Below are positions 23,393 to 31,467 of a DNA stretch of 64,000 bases, piece after piece. The stretch lies in the NCBI GenBank assembly GCA_030697205.1, contig JAUYQP010000045.1, positions 29,193 through 93,192 of the forward strand, written 5' to 3'. The translations under genes and the position numbers were made by a program. The DNA is from Mycobacteriales bacterium. GTDB lineage: Bacteria; Actinomycetota; Actinomycetes; Mycobacteriales; SCTD01. Position 1 is the stretch's first letter, and each line of letters opens with the position of its first letter. The notes below the pieces were generated by a model. The model was given only the letters and a program-made list of their open reading frames with translations, was not told the origin of the DNA and searched no databases.

Positions 23393-24733
23393 GTGACGGA
23401 GCCGCGGAGGTCGTGGCGACTGCGCGCCCTCGCCGTTCTCGCGGCGCTGGAGCTGACCGCGGGCGTCACCGGGGCCGTGGTCCTGCACGAGGACGCCGCC
23501 CTGCCGGGGCTGGCGTCGGACCGGGCCCGCAGCGTCCCCGACGACGACCCCGAGGCGGTGCGCACCGCGGCCGTCGAGCGGCTGCTCGGCGACCGCGCGC
23601 AGGCGATCCGTCGTCGCGACCGCGCCGCCTTCGTCGCGACGCTGGACCCGGACCCGTCCGCTGCGCCGTTCCGTAAGCGGCAGGCGAAGGTCTTCGACGC
23701 CCTCGCCGACGTCCCGATCGGGTCGTGGAGCTACGCCCTCGACCCGACCCGCGAGCGCGTCCCCGACGCGCGCGTCGACGCGCTGCGCGGCCCGGGCTGG
23801 TGGGCGCCCGACGTCGTGCTGCGCTACCAGCTCAAGGGCTACGACCCGTCGCCCACCAGGGCCGAGCAGTACTTCACCTTCGTGCAGCGCGCCGGCCGCT
23901 GGCTGGTCGCGTCCGACGACGACTTCAAGGCCGTCGGGCAGGCCAGCACGCCGGGGATCTGGGACGGCGGGGACGTCGTCGTGGTCCGCGGCGCGCGCTG
24001 CCTCGTGCTCGGCCATCCGGCCTCGGCCCGCACCCTGCGCCAGGTCGCCGACGCCGTCGACGCGGCGGTCCCGCGGGTCACCGCGGTCTTCGGCTCCGAC
24101 TGGACCCGCAAGGTCGTGGTGCTCGTCCCGGACAGCTCGGCCGAGCTCGCCGAGCTGCTCGACAGCCGCAGCGACTTCAGCCAGATCGCCGCTGTCGCGA
24201 CCGCGGAGCTCGAGAGCAGCGCGGACTACAAGCCGATCGGCGACCGGGTCATCGTCAACCCGCCGAACTTCACCAAGCTCGGCAGCCTCGGGCGCCGGGT
24301 CGTGCTCACCCACGAGGTCGCGCACGTCGCCACCCGCAAGGCGAGCGGGCCGCTGATGCCGACCTGGCTCGTCGAGGGCTTCGCCGACTACGTCGGCTAC
24401 CAGGGCGTCGACCTGCCGCTGTCGGTGTCCGCGCGCGAGCTGCGCGCGGCGGTGCGAGCCGGTCGGGTGCCCAAGGCGCTGCCGACCGACCGCGACTTCG
24501 ACGCGACCAACAAGGAGCTGTCGGAGGTCTACGAACAGGCCTGGCTCGCTGTGCTGCGGCTCGCCGAGGTCCACGGCCGCGCGAAGCTGCTCGCCTTCTA
24601 CCGCGACGTCGGGGCGGCCCGCGAAGGTGACCGCGACGCGATCGTCGAGGCGGCGTTCCGCAAGGCCTTCGGGCGCAGCACCGCCGACTTCGTCGAGGAC
24701 TGGACGGCCACCCTGCGGCTGCGGCTGCGATGA
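23393..24733 (+). CDS. Membrane-anchored peptidase MA-like metalloprotease
   Basis: 446 residues. An N-terminal hydrophobic segment (about 10-30) anchors an external protein. The zinc motif HEVAH at about residues 306-310, followed by WLVEGFADYVGY with a third ligand, marks a gluzincin of the peptidase MA-like type. A domain before it (about 40-200) resembles NTF2-like folds in its strand order. The stop overlaps the start of the next protease (ATGA). The substrate is unknown. Confidence 0.8.
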   Translation: MTEPRRSWRLRALAVLAALELTAGVTGAVVLHEDAALPGLASDRARSVPDDDPEAVRTAAVERLLGDRAQAIRRRDRAAFVATLDPDPSAAPFRKRQAKVFDALADVPIGSWSYALDPTRERVPDARVDALRGPGWWAPDVVLRYQLKGYDPSPTRAEQYFTFVQRAGRWLVASDDDFKAVGQASTPGIWDGGDVVVVRGARCLVLGHPASARTLRQVADAVDAAVPRVTAVFGSDWTRKVVVLVPDSSAELAELLDSRSDFSQIAAVATAELESSADYKPIGDRVIVNPPNFTKLGSLGRRVVLTHEVAHVATRKASGPLMPTWLVEGFADYVGYQGVDLPLSVSARELRAAVRAGRVPKALPTDRDFDATNKELSEVYEQAWLAVLRLAEVHGRAKLLAFYRDVGAAREGDRDAIVEAAFRKAFGRSTADFVEDWTATLRLRLR

Positions 24734-25980
24734 GCCGCCGGGCCACCGCCCTCGTCCTCGCCGGGCTGCTCGCCGCTCTCGGGGTGGCACTCGCCCTCAC
24801 CGTGCCGTGGACGGTGCTGCCCGGCGCCGACCCGGTCGTCGACGTGGGGCGCGACTTCACCACCGGGCAGGTCGCGCGCGAGGTGGCGTTCCACGACGCG
24901 GTGCGGCCCCCGGCGTACGCCTCCCTGGTGCTCGGGCTGGTCGTGTCGGCGGTGCTGGGGCTGACGCCGCTGGGAGGGCGGCTGGTGCGGGCGGTCGCGC
25001 GGCCGCTCGGCGGCGGGTGGGTGTGGCAGGTGCTGCTCGGGACCCTCGCGCTCGGGGTCGTCGGGCGGCTCGTGACGCTGCCGCTCGACGCGCGCAGCGA
25101 GGTCGTGCTGCGGCGCTACGACCTGTCGACGCAGACCTGGGGGAGCTGGGCGGTCGACGTCGCGAAGGGCATCGGTGTCGGCGCCGGCTTGACGGCGCTG
25201 GTGCTGCTCGCCGCCGTCGGGGCGGCCCGTCGGCTCCCGCGCATCTGGCACCTCGTCGCGGCGCCGCTCGTCGCGCTGCTCGTCGTCGGGGGGTCCTTCG
25301 CCTACCCGGTCGTCGTCGAGCCGGTCTTCAACCGCTTCGAGCCGCTGGCCGTCGGTCAGCTGCGCGAGGACCTGCTGGCGCTGGCCGACCGCGACGGCGT
25401 CCCTGTCGAGGACGTGCTCGTAGCGGACGCCTCACGTCGTACGACGGCTCTGAACGCCTATGTCTCCGGCTTCGGCGGGACGCGCCGGATCGTCGTCTAC
25501 GACACGCTCCTGCGCGAGGCCACGCCTGCCGAGGTGCGGCTCGTCGTCGCCCACGAGCTCGGGCACGCCAAGGAGCGCGACGTGCTCGTCGGCACCCTGC
25601 TCGGCGCGCTGGGTGCCGCTGCAGCGGTCGTCGTCCTGGCGCTGCTGCTGTCGTGGGGGCCGCTGCTGCGGAGGTCAGGTGCCGATGGTCCGGGGGACCC
25701 GCGGGTCATCGCGCTGGTGCTGCTGCTCGCCGGGGTCGGGACGCTGCTGCTCGGGCCGGTGACCAACGTCGTGTCGCGCAAGGTCGAGGCCCGCGCCGAC
25801 GTCCACGCGCTCGGGCTGACCTGCGACGCCGCGACCTTCGTCGACAGCCAGCGCCGCCTCGCGACGACCAACCTCTCCGACCTCGACCCGAACCCGCTGG
25901 CCTTCGCGCTGTTCGCCACCCACCCTTCGTCACCGCAGCGGATCGCCCTGGCCCGCGAGCACGAGCGGCTGCGCTGCTGA
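24730..25980 (+). CDS. M48-family integral membrane metalloprotease (Ste24/HtpX type)
   Basis: 416 residues with about six to seven membrane segments. HELGH at about residue 275, with VEARAD providing the third zinc ligand further on, is the M48 signature, and the layout matches CAAX prenyl protease 1-type enzymes. Bacterial members act in membrane-protein quality control. It is coupled by overlaps to the protease before it (ATGA) and to pimB after it (TGATG). Two unrelated membrane proteases in one unit is unusual enough to note. Confidence 0.9.
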   Translation: MSRRATALVLAGLLAALGVALALTVPWTVLPGADPVVDVGRDFTTGQVAREVAFHDAVRPPAYASLVLGLVVSAVLGLTPLGGRLVRAVARPLGGGWVWQVLLGTLALGVVGRLVTLPLDARSEVVLRRYDLSTQTWGSWAVDVAKGIGVGAGLTALVLLAAVGAARRLPRIWHLVAAPLVALLVVGGSFAYPVVVEPVFNRFEPLAVGQLREDLLALADRDGVPVEDVLVADASRRTTALNAYVSGFGGTRRIVVYDTLLREATPAEVRLVVAHELGHAKERDVLVGTLLGALGAAAAVVVLALLLSWGPLLRRSGADGPGDPRVIALVLLLAGVGTLLLGPVTNVVSRKVEARADVHALGLTCDAATFVDSQRRLATTNLSDLDPNPLAFALFATHPSSPQRIALAREHERLRC

Positions 25981-27086
25981 TGCGCACCCTCGTCGTCACC
26001 AACGACTTCCCGCCGCGACCCGGCGGCATTCAGGCCTTCGTGCACTCCCTCGCGACGCGCCAGCCCGACGGCGAGCTCGTCGTCTACGCGCCGGCCTGGA
26101 AGGGGGCCGAGGCCTTCGACGCGGCCCAGCCCTTCCCCGTCGTCCGGCACCCGACGTCGCTGATGCTGCCGGTCCCCGAGGTGCTGCGTCGGGCGCGGGC
26201 CGTCGCGTCGGCGGAGGGCTGCGACCGCGTGTGGTTCGGGGCCGCCGCGCCGCTCGGCCTGCTCGCCCGCCCGCTCGGGCTCTCTCGCGCGGTCGCCTCG
26301 ACGCACGGCCACGAGGTCGGCTGGGCTGCGCTGCCCGGCGCCCGCCAGCTGCTGCGTCGCATCGGCCGCGACGTCGACGTCGTCACCTACCTCGGCGACT
26401 ACACCCGGTCGCGGCTCGAGCCGGCTTTCCGGACCACGATGGCGCAGCTGCCGTCGGGGGTCGACACCACGGCCTTCCGCCCCGGCGCGGGAGGTTCAGA
26501 CGTACGACGAAAGCTCGGGCTGGGCGACCGCCCTGTCGTCGTGTGCGTCTCCCGTCTGGTCCCGCGCAAGGGCCAGGACGTGCTCGTCAAGGCGCTGCCG
26601 CTCATCCGGCGGCAGGTCCCCGACGCCGCGCTGCTGCTCGTCGGCGGCGGGCCGGACCACCCGCGCATTCAGCGGCTCGCGGCCGAGCACGGCGTCGCCG
26701 ACGACGTCGTCCTCACCGGCTCGGTGCCGTGGGAGGAGCTGCCCGCCCACTACGACGCGGGTGACGTCTTCGCGATGCCGTGCCGCACCCGGCGCGCCGG
26801 GCTCGAGGTCGAGGGGCTCGGGATCGTCTTCCTCGAGGCCTCTGCGACGGGGCTGCCCGTGGTCGCCGGCCGGTCGGGCGGGTCGCCCGACGCGGTGCTC
26901 GACGGGGTGACAGGGCACGTGGTCGACGGGACGTCGGTGGCCGCTGTCGCCGCTGCCGTGGGCGGGCTGCTCGCGGATCCTGTCGCTGCACGGGCGATGG
27001 GCGCTGCGGGGCGCGAGTGGGTCGAGCGGGAGTGGCGTTGGGACGTCCTCGCCGCCCGGTTACGCGGCCTGCTCGCCGGTCCGTAG
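25980..27086 (+). CDS. pimB: GDP-mannose-dependent phosphatidylinositol monomannoside mannosyltransferase
   Basis: 368 residues, a GT4 glycosyltransferase of GT-B fold. The N terminus TNDFPPRPGGIQAF is the acceptor-side motif seen in PimB, and the C-terminal half has VSRLVPRKGQD and the donor-site GLGIVFLEASATG with its EX7E glutamates. PimB adds the second mannose in phosphatidylinositol mannoside synthesis at the cytoplasmic face. ATG 25980 overlaps the preceding stop (TGATG). Confidence 0.85.
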   Translation: MRTLVVTNDFPPRPGGIQAFVHSLATRQPDGELVVYAPAWKGAEAFDAAQPFPVVRHPTSLMLPVPEVLRRARAVASAEGCDRVWFGAAAPLGLLARPLGLSRAVASTHGHEVGWAALPGARQLLRRIGRDVDVVTYLGDYTRSRLEPAFRTTMAQLPSGVDTTAFRPGAGGSDVRRKLGLGDRPVVVCVSRLVPRKGQDVLVKALPLIRRQVPDAALLLVGGGPDHPRIQRLAAEHGVADDVVLTGSVPWEELPAHYDAGDVFAMPCRTRRAGLEVEGLGIVFLEASATGLPVVAGRSGGSPDAVLDGVTGHVVDGTSVAAVAAAVGGLLADPVAARAMGAAGREWVEREWRWDVLAARLRGLLAGP

Positions 27087-27089
27087 GGG

Positions 27090-27108
27090 ACCCGCGACCT
27101 GCGCGGGT
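27090..27108 (+). terminator. Short stem-loop after pimB
   Basis: ACCCGCG (27090-27096) pairs with CGCGGGT (27102-27108) around ACCTG, three bases after the pimB stop. It is short but purely G+C-rich. Confidence 0.5.
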
Positions 27109-27151
27109 GACCCCCACGCGCTCCTCCGCGGACGTGCCGCACACCCTCCGG

Positions 27152-27201
27152 GGATGTGGCGATCATGCGCGCTCGGGCTTGTGGGAGTGATCGCCACATC
27201 C
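27152..27201. repeat. Intergenic copy of the 49-base palindromic element
   Basis: GGATGTGGCGATCA (27152-27165) and TGATCGCCACATCC (27188-27201) are perfect 14-base inverted arms. Read on the minus strand, the whole 50 bases align with the three copies inside the NicO permease gene, including the central CCGAGCGC block. It lies between convergent genes, where it could also terminate both. Confidence 0.75.
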
Positions 27202-27221
27202 GCGCGCGCTGCGGCCCCGAC

Positions 27222-28745
27222 TCAGCCGGCGGAGACCCGCGTGGTGATGCGGCCGCGGACGTGCGGGTCGGCGTAGCGCTCGAGGGTGTGCCGGAGCGAC
27301 AGGACGCACAGGACCATCAGCGGGACGGCGAGCGCCGGAGCGAGCCACGCGACGTCGGTGCTGGCAGCGCTGCCGAGCAGGATCCCGACCAGCGCGGTCG
27401 GGAAGGCGAGCTTGACGCTCGCGAGCACCATGGCGCCGGGCGGTGCCACGGCATCGCGCACGCCGTTGAGGTCGGCGCGGTGCGGGTGCAGCACCGACAT
27501 CCGGATGCCGGTGGCGACAACCAGCAGCGTGCAGAGCAGGCCGCTGCTGATAATGGCCGTGACCTCGGCAGCGGTGGGCGCCCCAGGGCTGCGCAGCGAC
27601 CCTGCCACCGCGGCGACGACGACCGCAGCGAGCACGGTCTCGGCCAGGACGATGAGCTTGGAGCGGGCGACGAGCAGCGGGTCGTGGGGGAGCGAGGCGA
27701 GCCAGACCGCCCCGGAGGCGTCGAGGCAGAAGGCGTTGACGCCGAAGAGCAGGCCCGCTCCCGCGGCGACCAGGCCGGGGAGGACGACGAGCGACTCCCA
27801 CGGCACAGCCGCGCCGGCGGCGATGAGGCCCGGCAGGACGGCGAGGACGAGGCCCCCTCGGCGCAGCGCTGGGGCGCGCCAGACGCTGGCGCGGTCCATC
27901 GCGATGAGCTCGCGCAGCGGGCTGCGGACCGCCGTGCGGCGACGGACGGCCGACCCGACATGGGTCGCGCCCGCGTCGCCGGGCCGGCCGAGTGCCCAGC
28001 CGCACAGCGCCGATCCGCTGACCAGCCCGAGCACGGTGAGCCCGATCAGGCCGGCCGTCGTCAGGCCCCAGCGGCCGAGGCTGCCGTCGCTCGCGACGAT
28101 GCCGTCGACGACGACGCGCGTCGGGCTCGCGTCGAGCAGGTCGTCGCCCTGCCCGAGGCGGACGAGCAGCACAGCCGTAGCGAGCGTCGCGATCGAGATC
28201 ACGCCGACGGCGCGGCGGCCGGAGCGGGTCTGGCGCAGCCCGGCGACGGCCCACGCAAGCGCCTGGCCGCAGACGGTGAGGGCGAGGACGAAGGAGAAGG
28301 TCGTCATCCCGCCCAGCAGCGGCCGGCCTCCCTGGGTGAGGAAGGTCGACTCGGCGGCCAGCACCAGCAGCTGCACGATCCAGACCAGGTTGACCGGTGC
28401 GAGCGCGAGCCCGCCGAGGAAGTGGGTCCGCGGACGGACGGGATAGGCGACGAGCTGGTCCGGAGGCACGATCTCGGCGCCGCCACCTGCGGTCAGCGGA
28501 GCGATGAGGGCGAGCACGCCGAAGCCGAGGAAGGCTGTCGGCGCGAGCTCCTTCGCGGTCTCGAGCGCGGCAGGCTCGATCGAGCCCGCGCTGCTGATGA
28601 TGACCGACAGCAGCCAGAGCGCGGCGATGCCGCCGAGGCAGATCGCGAGCTTGGCGCCCGGCGCCCGCATCATCGTCCAGCGCAGCGCCAGGAGGGCGCG
28701 CAGCTGCGCGGCCGGGCTCGCGACGCGTACGACGGAAGCGGTCAT
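27222..28745 (-). CDS. ABC-2-like transporter membrane subunit
   Basis: 507 residues with about twelve hydrophobic segments and no ATPase motif. It is the membrane partner of the ATPase encoded just upstream; its ATG at 28745 overlaps that stop by four bases. The large size, about twice a normal ABC-2 permease, suggests two fused halves. The substrate is not evident. DUF-type permeases of this sort are common in actinobacteria next to a single ABC subunit. Confidence 0.8.
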   Translation of the reverse strand: MTASVVRVASPAAQLRALLALRWTMMRAPGAKLAICLGGIAALWLLSVIISSAGSIEPAALETAKELAPTAFLGFGVLALIAPLTAGGGAEIVPPDQLVAYPVRPRTHFLGGLALAPVNLVWIVQLLVLAAESTFLTQGGRPLLGGMTTFSFVLALTVCGQALAWAVAGLRQTRSGRRAVGVISIATLATAVLLVRLGQGDDLLDASPTRVVVDGIVASDGSLGRWGLTTAGLIGLTVLGLVSGSALCGWALGRPGDAGATHVGSAVRRRTAVRSPLRELIAMDRASVWRAPALRRGGLVLAVLPGLIAAGAAVPWESLVVLPGLVAAGAGLLFGVNAFCLDASGAVWLASLPHDPLLVARSKLIVLAETVLAAVVVAAVAGSLRSPGAPTAAEVTAIISSGLLCTLLVVATGIRMSVLHPHRADLNGVRDAVAPPGAMVLASVKLAFPTALVGILLGSAASTDVAWLAPALAVPLMVLCVLSLRHTLERYADPHVRGRITTRVSAG

Positions 28746-29449
28746 GCGATGAGCGAGCGGTAGCGGACCCGTCCCTCGTCGCCGGCGAGCTCCTCGGCCC
28801 GGGCGGCGCCGACGACGCGGCCGCCCTTGAGGACGACGGCCTCCTCGCACGCCTCGATGGCCAGGGGGAGCAGGTGGGTGCTGACGAGGACCGCGGCGCC
28901 GCTCGCGCGGGCAGCAGCGATCGCTTCCATGGTGGCCTCGACGCCGAGCGGGTCGACCCCGTCGAAGGGCTCGTCGAGCAGCAGCAGGCGGGGTTCATGG
29001 AAGGTCGCGAGCAGGACCGAGAGGCGCCGTCCCATGCCGTGGCTGAAGCCGGCGGTGACGCGGTCGGTCGCCGCGGCCAGGTCGAAGCGCTCGAGCAGCT
29101 CGTGGGCCCGCTGCTGCCAGCCGTCGGGCATCGCGCGCAGCCGGGCCGCGAGCTGGAGGTGCTCCCACGGGGTCGCCCGTGGCACGAGTCCGCCGACGTC
29201 GGGGCAGTAGCCGACCAGGGAGCGCACCCCAGCGGGGTCGTGGCCGGCGTCGACGCCCTGCACGGTCACCCGACCGCCGCTGGGCGGCAGCACGCCCGCG
29301 AGCACGCGCATCGTGGTGGACTTCCCGGCGCCGTTGCGGCCGACCAGCGCCACCGAGGCGCCGGCGGCGACAGACAGGTCGAACCCGTCGACGGCGCGGA
29401 CCTCCGCGAAGTCGACGACGAGTCCCTGGGCCAGGAGGACGGGTTCCAC
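28742..29449 (-). CDS. ABC transporter ATP-binding protein
   Basis: 235 residues. Walker A is GRNGAGKST and Walker B is LLLLDEPFDGVDP, with the switch histidine in STHLL. The signature helix reads FSHGMGRRLSVLLA, where the usual LSGGQ is replaced by SHGMG. I chose GTG 29449 since AAGGAG lies just before it; a start 13 codons earlier has no ribosome site. It pairs with the permease 27222-28745. The neighbour on the other side, pilT, diverges. Confidence 0.9.
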   Translation of the reverse strand: MEPVLLAQGLVVDFAEVRAVDGFDLSVAAGASVALVGRNGAGKSTTMRVLAGVLPPSGGRVTVQGVDAGHDPAGVRSLVGYCPDVGGLVPRATPWEHLQLAARLRAMPDGWQQRAHELLERFDLAAATDRVTAGFSHGMGRRLSVLLATFHEPRLLLLDEPFDGVDPLGVEATMEAIAAARASGAAVLVSTHLLPLAIEACEEAVVLKGGRVVGAARAEELAGDEGRVRYRSLIA

Positions 29450-29553
29450 ATCTCTCCTTCGGCTGCCGAGCCCTAGCGGTGTAGTCACCAGGTCGGGTCA
29501 AGTCTGGCCGAAAGGATGATGGCCGTCACCCCGAGGACGGTCACTCTGACGGC

Positions 29554-30675
29554 ATGGTCAAGACCTCCAGCTCCCGGCCCCTGCCCTCCGACCTGCTGCT
29601 CGAGCAGCTCTGGGACAGCAAGGGCACCGATCTGCTCGTGACTGCCGGCGTGTCGCCGATGGTCCGGGTCGACGGCGATCTGCGGCCTGTGGACGGGTTC
29701 GGCCCGATCTCGGCCGAGGACACCGAGGGGCTGCTCGAGGAGCTGCTCACCGACGACCAGCAGGCGGCCTTCGCGGCTGGGGCCGAGGTCGACTTCTCCT
29801 TCACCTGGCGCCAGGTGGCGCGGCTGCGCGGCAACGCCTTCCGAGCGTCCGGGACGATCGGGCTCGCGCTGCGGCTCATCCCGCACGAGATCCCCACCTT
29901 CGCGGACCTGGGACTCCCGCCCGTCCTCGGGCGCTTCGCCGCGCTCCGTCAGGGACTGGTGCTCGTCACCGGGCCGACGGGGGCCGGCAAGTCCACGACC
30001 CTCGCGTCGATGATCGACCACATCAACGCCACACGGGCGTGCCACATCATCACCATCGAGGACCCGATCGAGTACGTCTACTCGCACCGCGCCGGCGTGG
30101 TCCACCAGCGCGAGGTCGGGACCGACACCCGGTCCTTCCCGGACGCGCTGCGGTCCGCCCTGCGCGAGGACCCCGACGTCGTCCTGGTCGGCGAGATGCG
30201 CGACCTCGAGTCGATCGCTTTCGCGCTGTCGATCGCCGAGACCGGGCACCTGGTCTTCGCGACCCTGCACACCAACGACACGGCACAGGCTCTGGACCGC
30301 ATCGTCGACGTCTTCCCGGCCGACCGGCAGTCGCAGATCCGTGTGCAGCTCGCCAACGCACTGACCGGCATCGTCTACCAGCGGCTGCTCCCGCGTCGCG
30401 AGGGCGGGCTCGTCGCGGCGTACGAGGTGCTGGTCGCCAACTCGGCTGTCCGCAACCTCGTCAAGGAGGGCAAGAGCAACCAGCTGCGCAACGTCGTCTC
30501 CACCCACCAGCACGAGGGGATGCAGACGCTCGAGAGCGCGCTGACCCGCCTGGTGGCCGACGACGTCATCGACCTGGAGCAGGCCCGCCTCGTCTCGCTC
30601 TACCCGAAGGAGGTCGAGGCCCCGGCCCCCGTGCTCGCCGAGGTCGCGCCGATGCGGCGGAGCCTTCGCCGCTGA
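29554..30675 (+). CDS. pilT: Type IV pilus retraction ATPase PilT
   Basis: 373 residues. Walker A GPTGAGKSTTL, an Asp box (IEDPIEYV), Walker B (DPDVVLVGEMRD), the His box TGHLVFATLHT and the PilT-specific C-terminal motif SAVRNLVKEGK (AIRNLIRE in proteobacteria) identify a retraction motor. It hydrolyses ATP to disassemble pili and power twitching or DNA uptake. It stands apart from the pilBC operon (opposite strand, 2 kb away) and ends in a strong terminator, so it is regulated separately. Confidence 0.93.
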   Translation: MVKTSSSRPLPSDLLLEQLWDSKGTDLLVTAGVSPMVRVDGDLRPVDGFGPISAEDTEGLLEELLTDDQQAAFAAGAEVDFSFTWRQVARLRGNAFRASGTIGLALRLIPHEIPTFADLGLPPVLGRFAALRQGLVLVTGPTGAGKSTTLASMIDHINATRACHIITIEDPIEYVYSHRAGVVHQREVGTDTRSFPDALRSALREDPDVVLVGEMRDLESIAFALSIAETGHLVFATLHTNDTAQALDRIVDVFPADRQSQIRVQLANALTGIVYQRLLPRREGGLVAAYEVLVANSAVRNLVKEGKSNQLRNVVSTHQHEGMQTLESALTRLVADDVIDLEQARLVSLYPKEVEAPAPVLAEVAPMRRSLRR

Positions 30676-30688
30676 CGTCCCGCACTCC

Positions 30689-30722
30689 GACGGCCCGTCC
30701 TGCCCCTGGCGGACGGGCCGTC
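30689..30722 (+). terminator. Strong terminator after pilT
   Basis: GACGGCCCGTCC (30689-30700) pairs perfectly with GGACGGGCCGTC (30711-30722), loop of ten. The -10 of the next gene begins four bases later. Confidence 0.85.
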
Positions 30723-30726
30723 GCGT

Positions 30727-30732
30727 TAGGTT
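30727..30732 (+). promoter_or_regulatory. -10 element, leaderless promoter of the DUF429 gene
   Basis: TAGGTT, six bases before GTG 30739, directly behind the pilT terminator. Confidence 0.6.
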
Positions 30733-30738
30733 GCCCCT

Positions 30739-31467
30739 GTGCCACCCCAGAAGCGAGGCGGGGGCCCTGACCTGCCCTATCGGCTCATCGCCGGCGTCGA
30801 GCCGTGCCCAGGTGGCTGGCTGGTCGTCGGTGCGCGACTGCAGGGCATCACGGCGCACCCGACCGAGCCGGAGGTCTTCCCGACCTTCGCCGAGATCCTC
30901 GACTACCGGCCGTCCTTCGACGTCATCGCCATCCACTGCCACCTGTCCTTCCCGGAGGAGGACACCGAGGGTGGTCGCACCTGCGACAAGCTCGCGCGCC
31001 AGCTGCTCGGCTGGCCGCGCTCCGGCGCTGTGCAGTCCCCGCCGTCGCGGCACTATCTGCGCACCGGCGACCTCGACGCACGGGCCCGCAAGGGGCTCTC
31101 ACCCATCTCCGCCCGGATGCTGCGCCGCTACGCCGAGGTGGCCGAGGAGATGCAGCCCTACCGCCAGCGCCAGGTCTTCGAGGTCCATCCGGAGCTGAGC
31201 TTCTACCAGCTCAACGACGACGTCCCGATGCAGCACTCGAAGCGCTCGCCCGCCGGGGTCGAGGAGCGCCGCCGGCTTGTCGAGGCCCGCATCCCCGGCG
31301 CCGACACCGTCCTCGAGGCGTCGCTCCCGGGTGTCACCCTGGCCCATCTGCTCGACGCGACCGCGGACATGGTGACGGCCCGGCGCATCGCTGCCCGGGC
31401 CGTCGACCGCATCCCTGAGGATCCCGAGTGGGACGAGCAGGGCGTCAGGATGGAACTGCTGCGCTAA
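30739..31467 (+). CDS. DUF429 domain protein
   Basis: 242 residues. The frame from AGVEPCPGGWLVV through DVIAIHCHLSFPEE, RQVFEVHPELSFYQLN and the final helical region fits DUF429, a family of RNase H-like fold often annotated as predicted nuclease. The acidic residue usual after the opening strand (G-x-D) is replaced by glutamate (GVEPC), so activity is uncertain. Its end overlaps the end of the convergent membrane-protein gene by 23 bases. Confidence 0.75.
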   Translation: MPPQKRGGGPDLPYRLIAGVEPCPGGWLVVGARLQGITAHPTEPEVFPTFAEILDYRPSFDVIAIHCHLSFPEEDTEGGRTCDKLARQLLGWPRSGAVQSPPSRHYLRTGDLDARARKGLSPISARMLRRYAEVAEEMQPYRQRQVFEVHPELSFYQLNDDVPMQHSKRSPAGVEERRRLVEARIPGADTVLEASLPGVTLAHLLDATADMVTARRIAARAVDRIPEDPEWDEQGVRMELLR

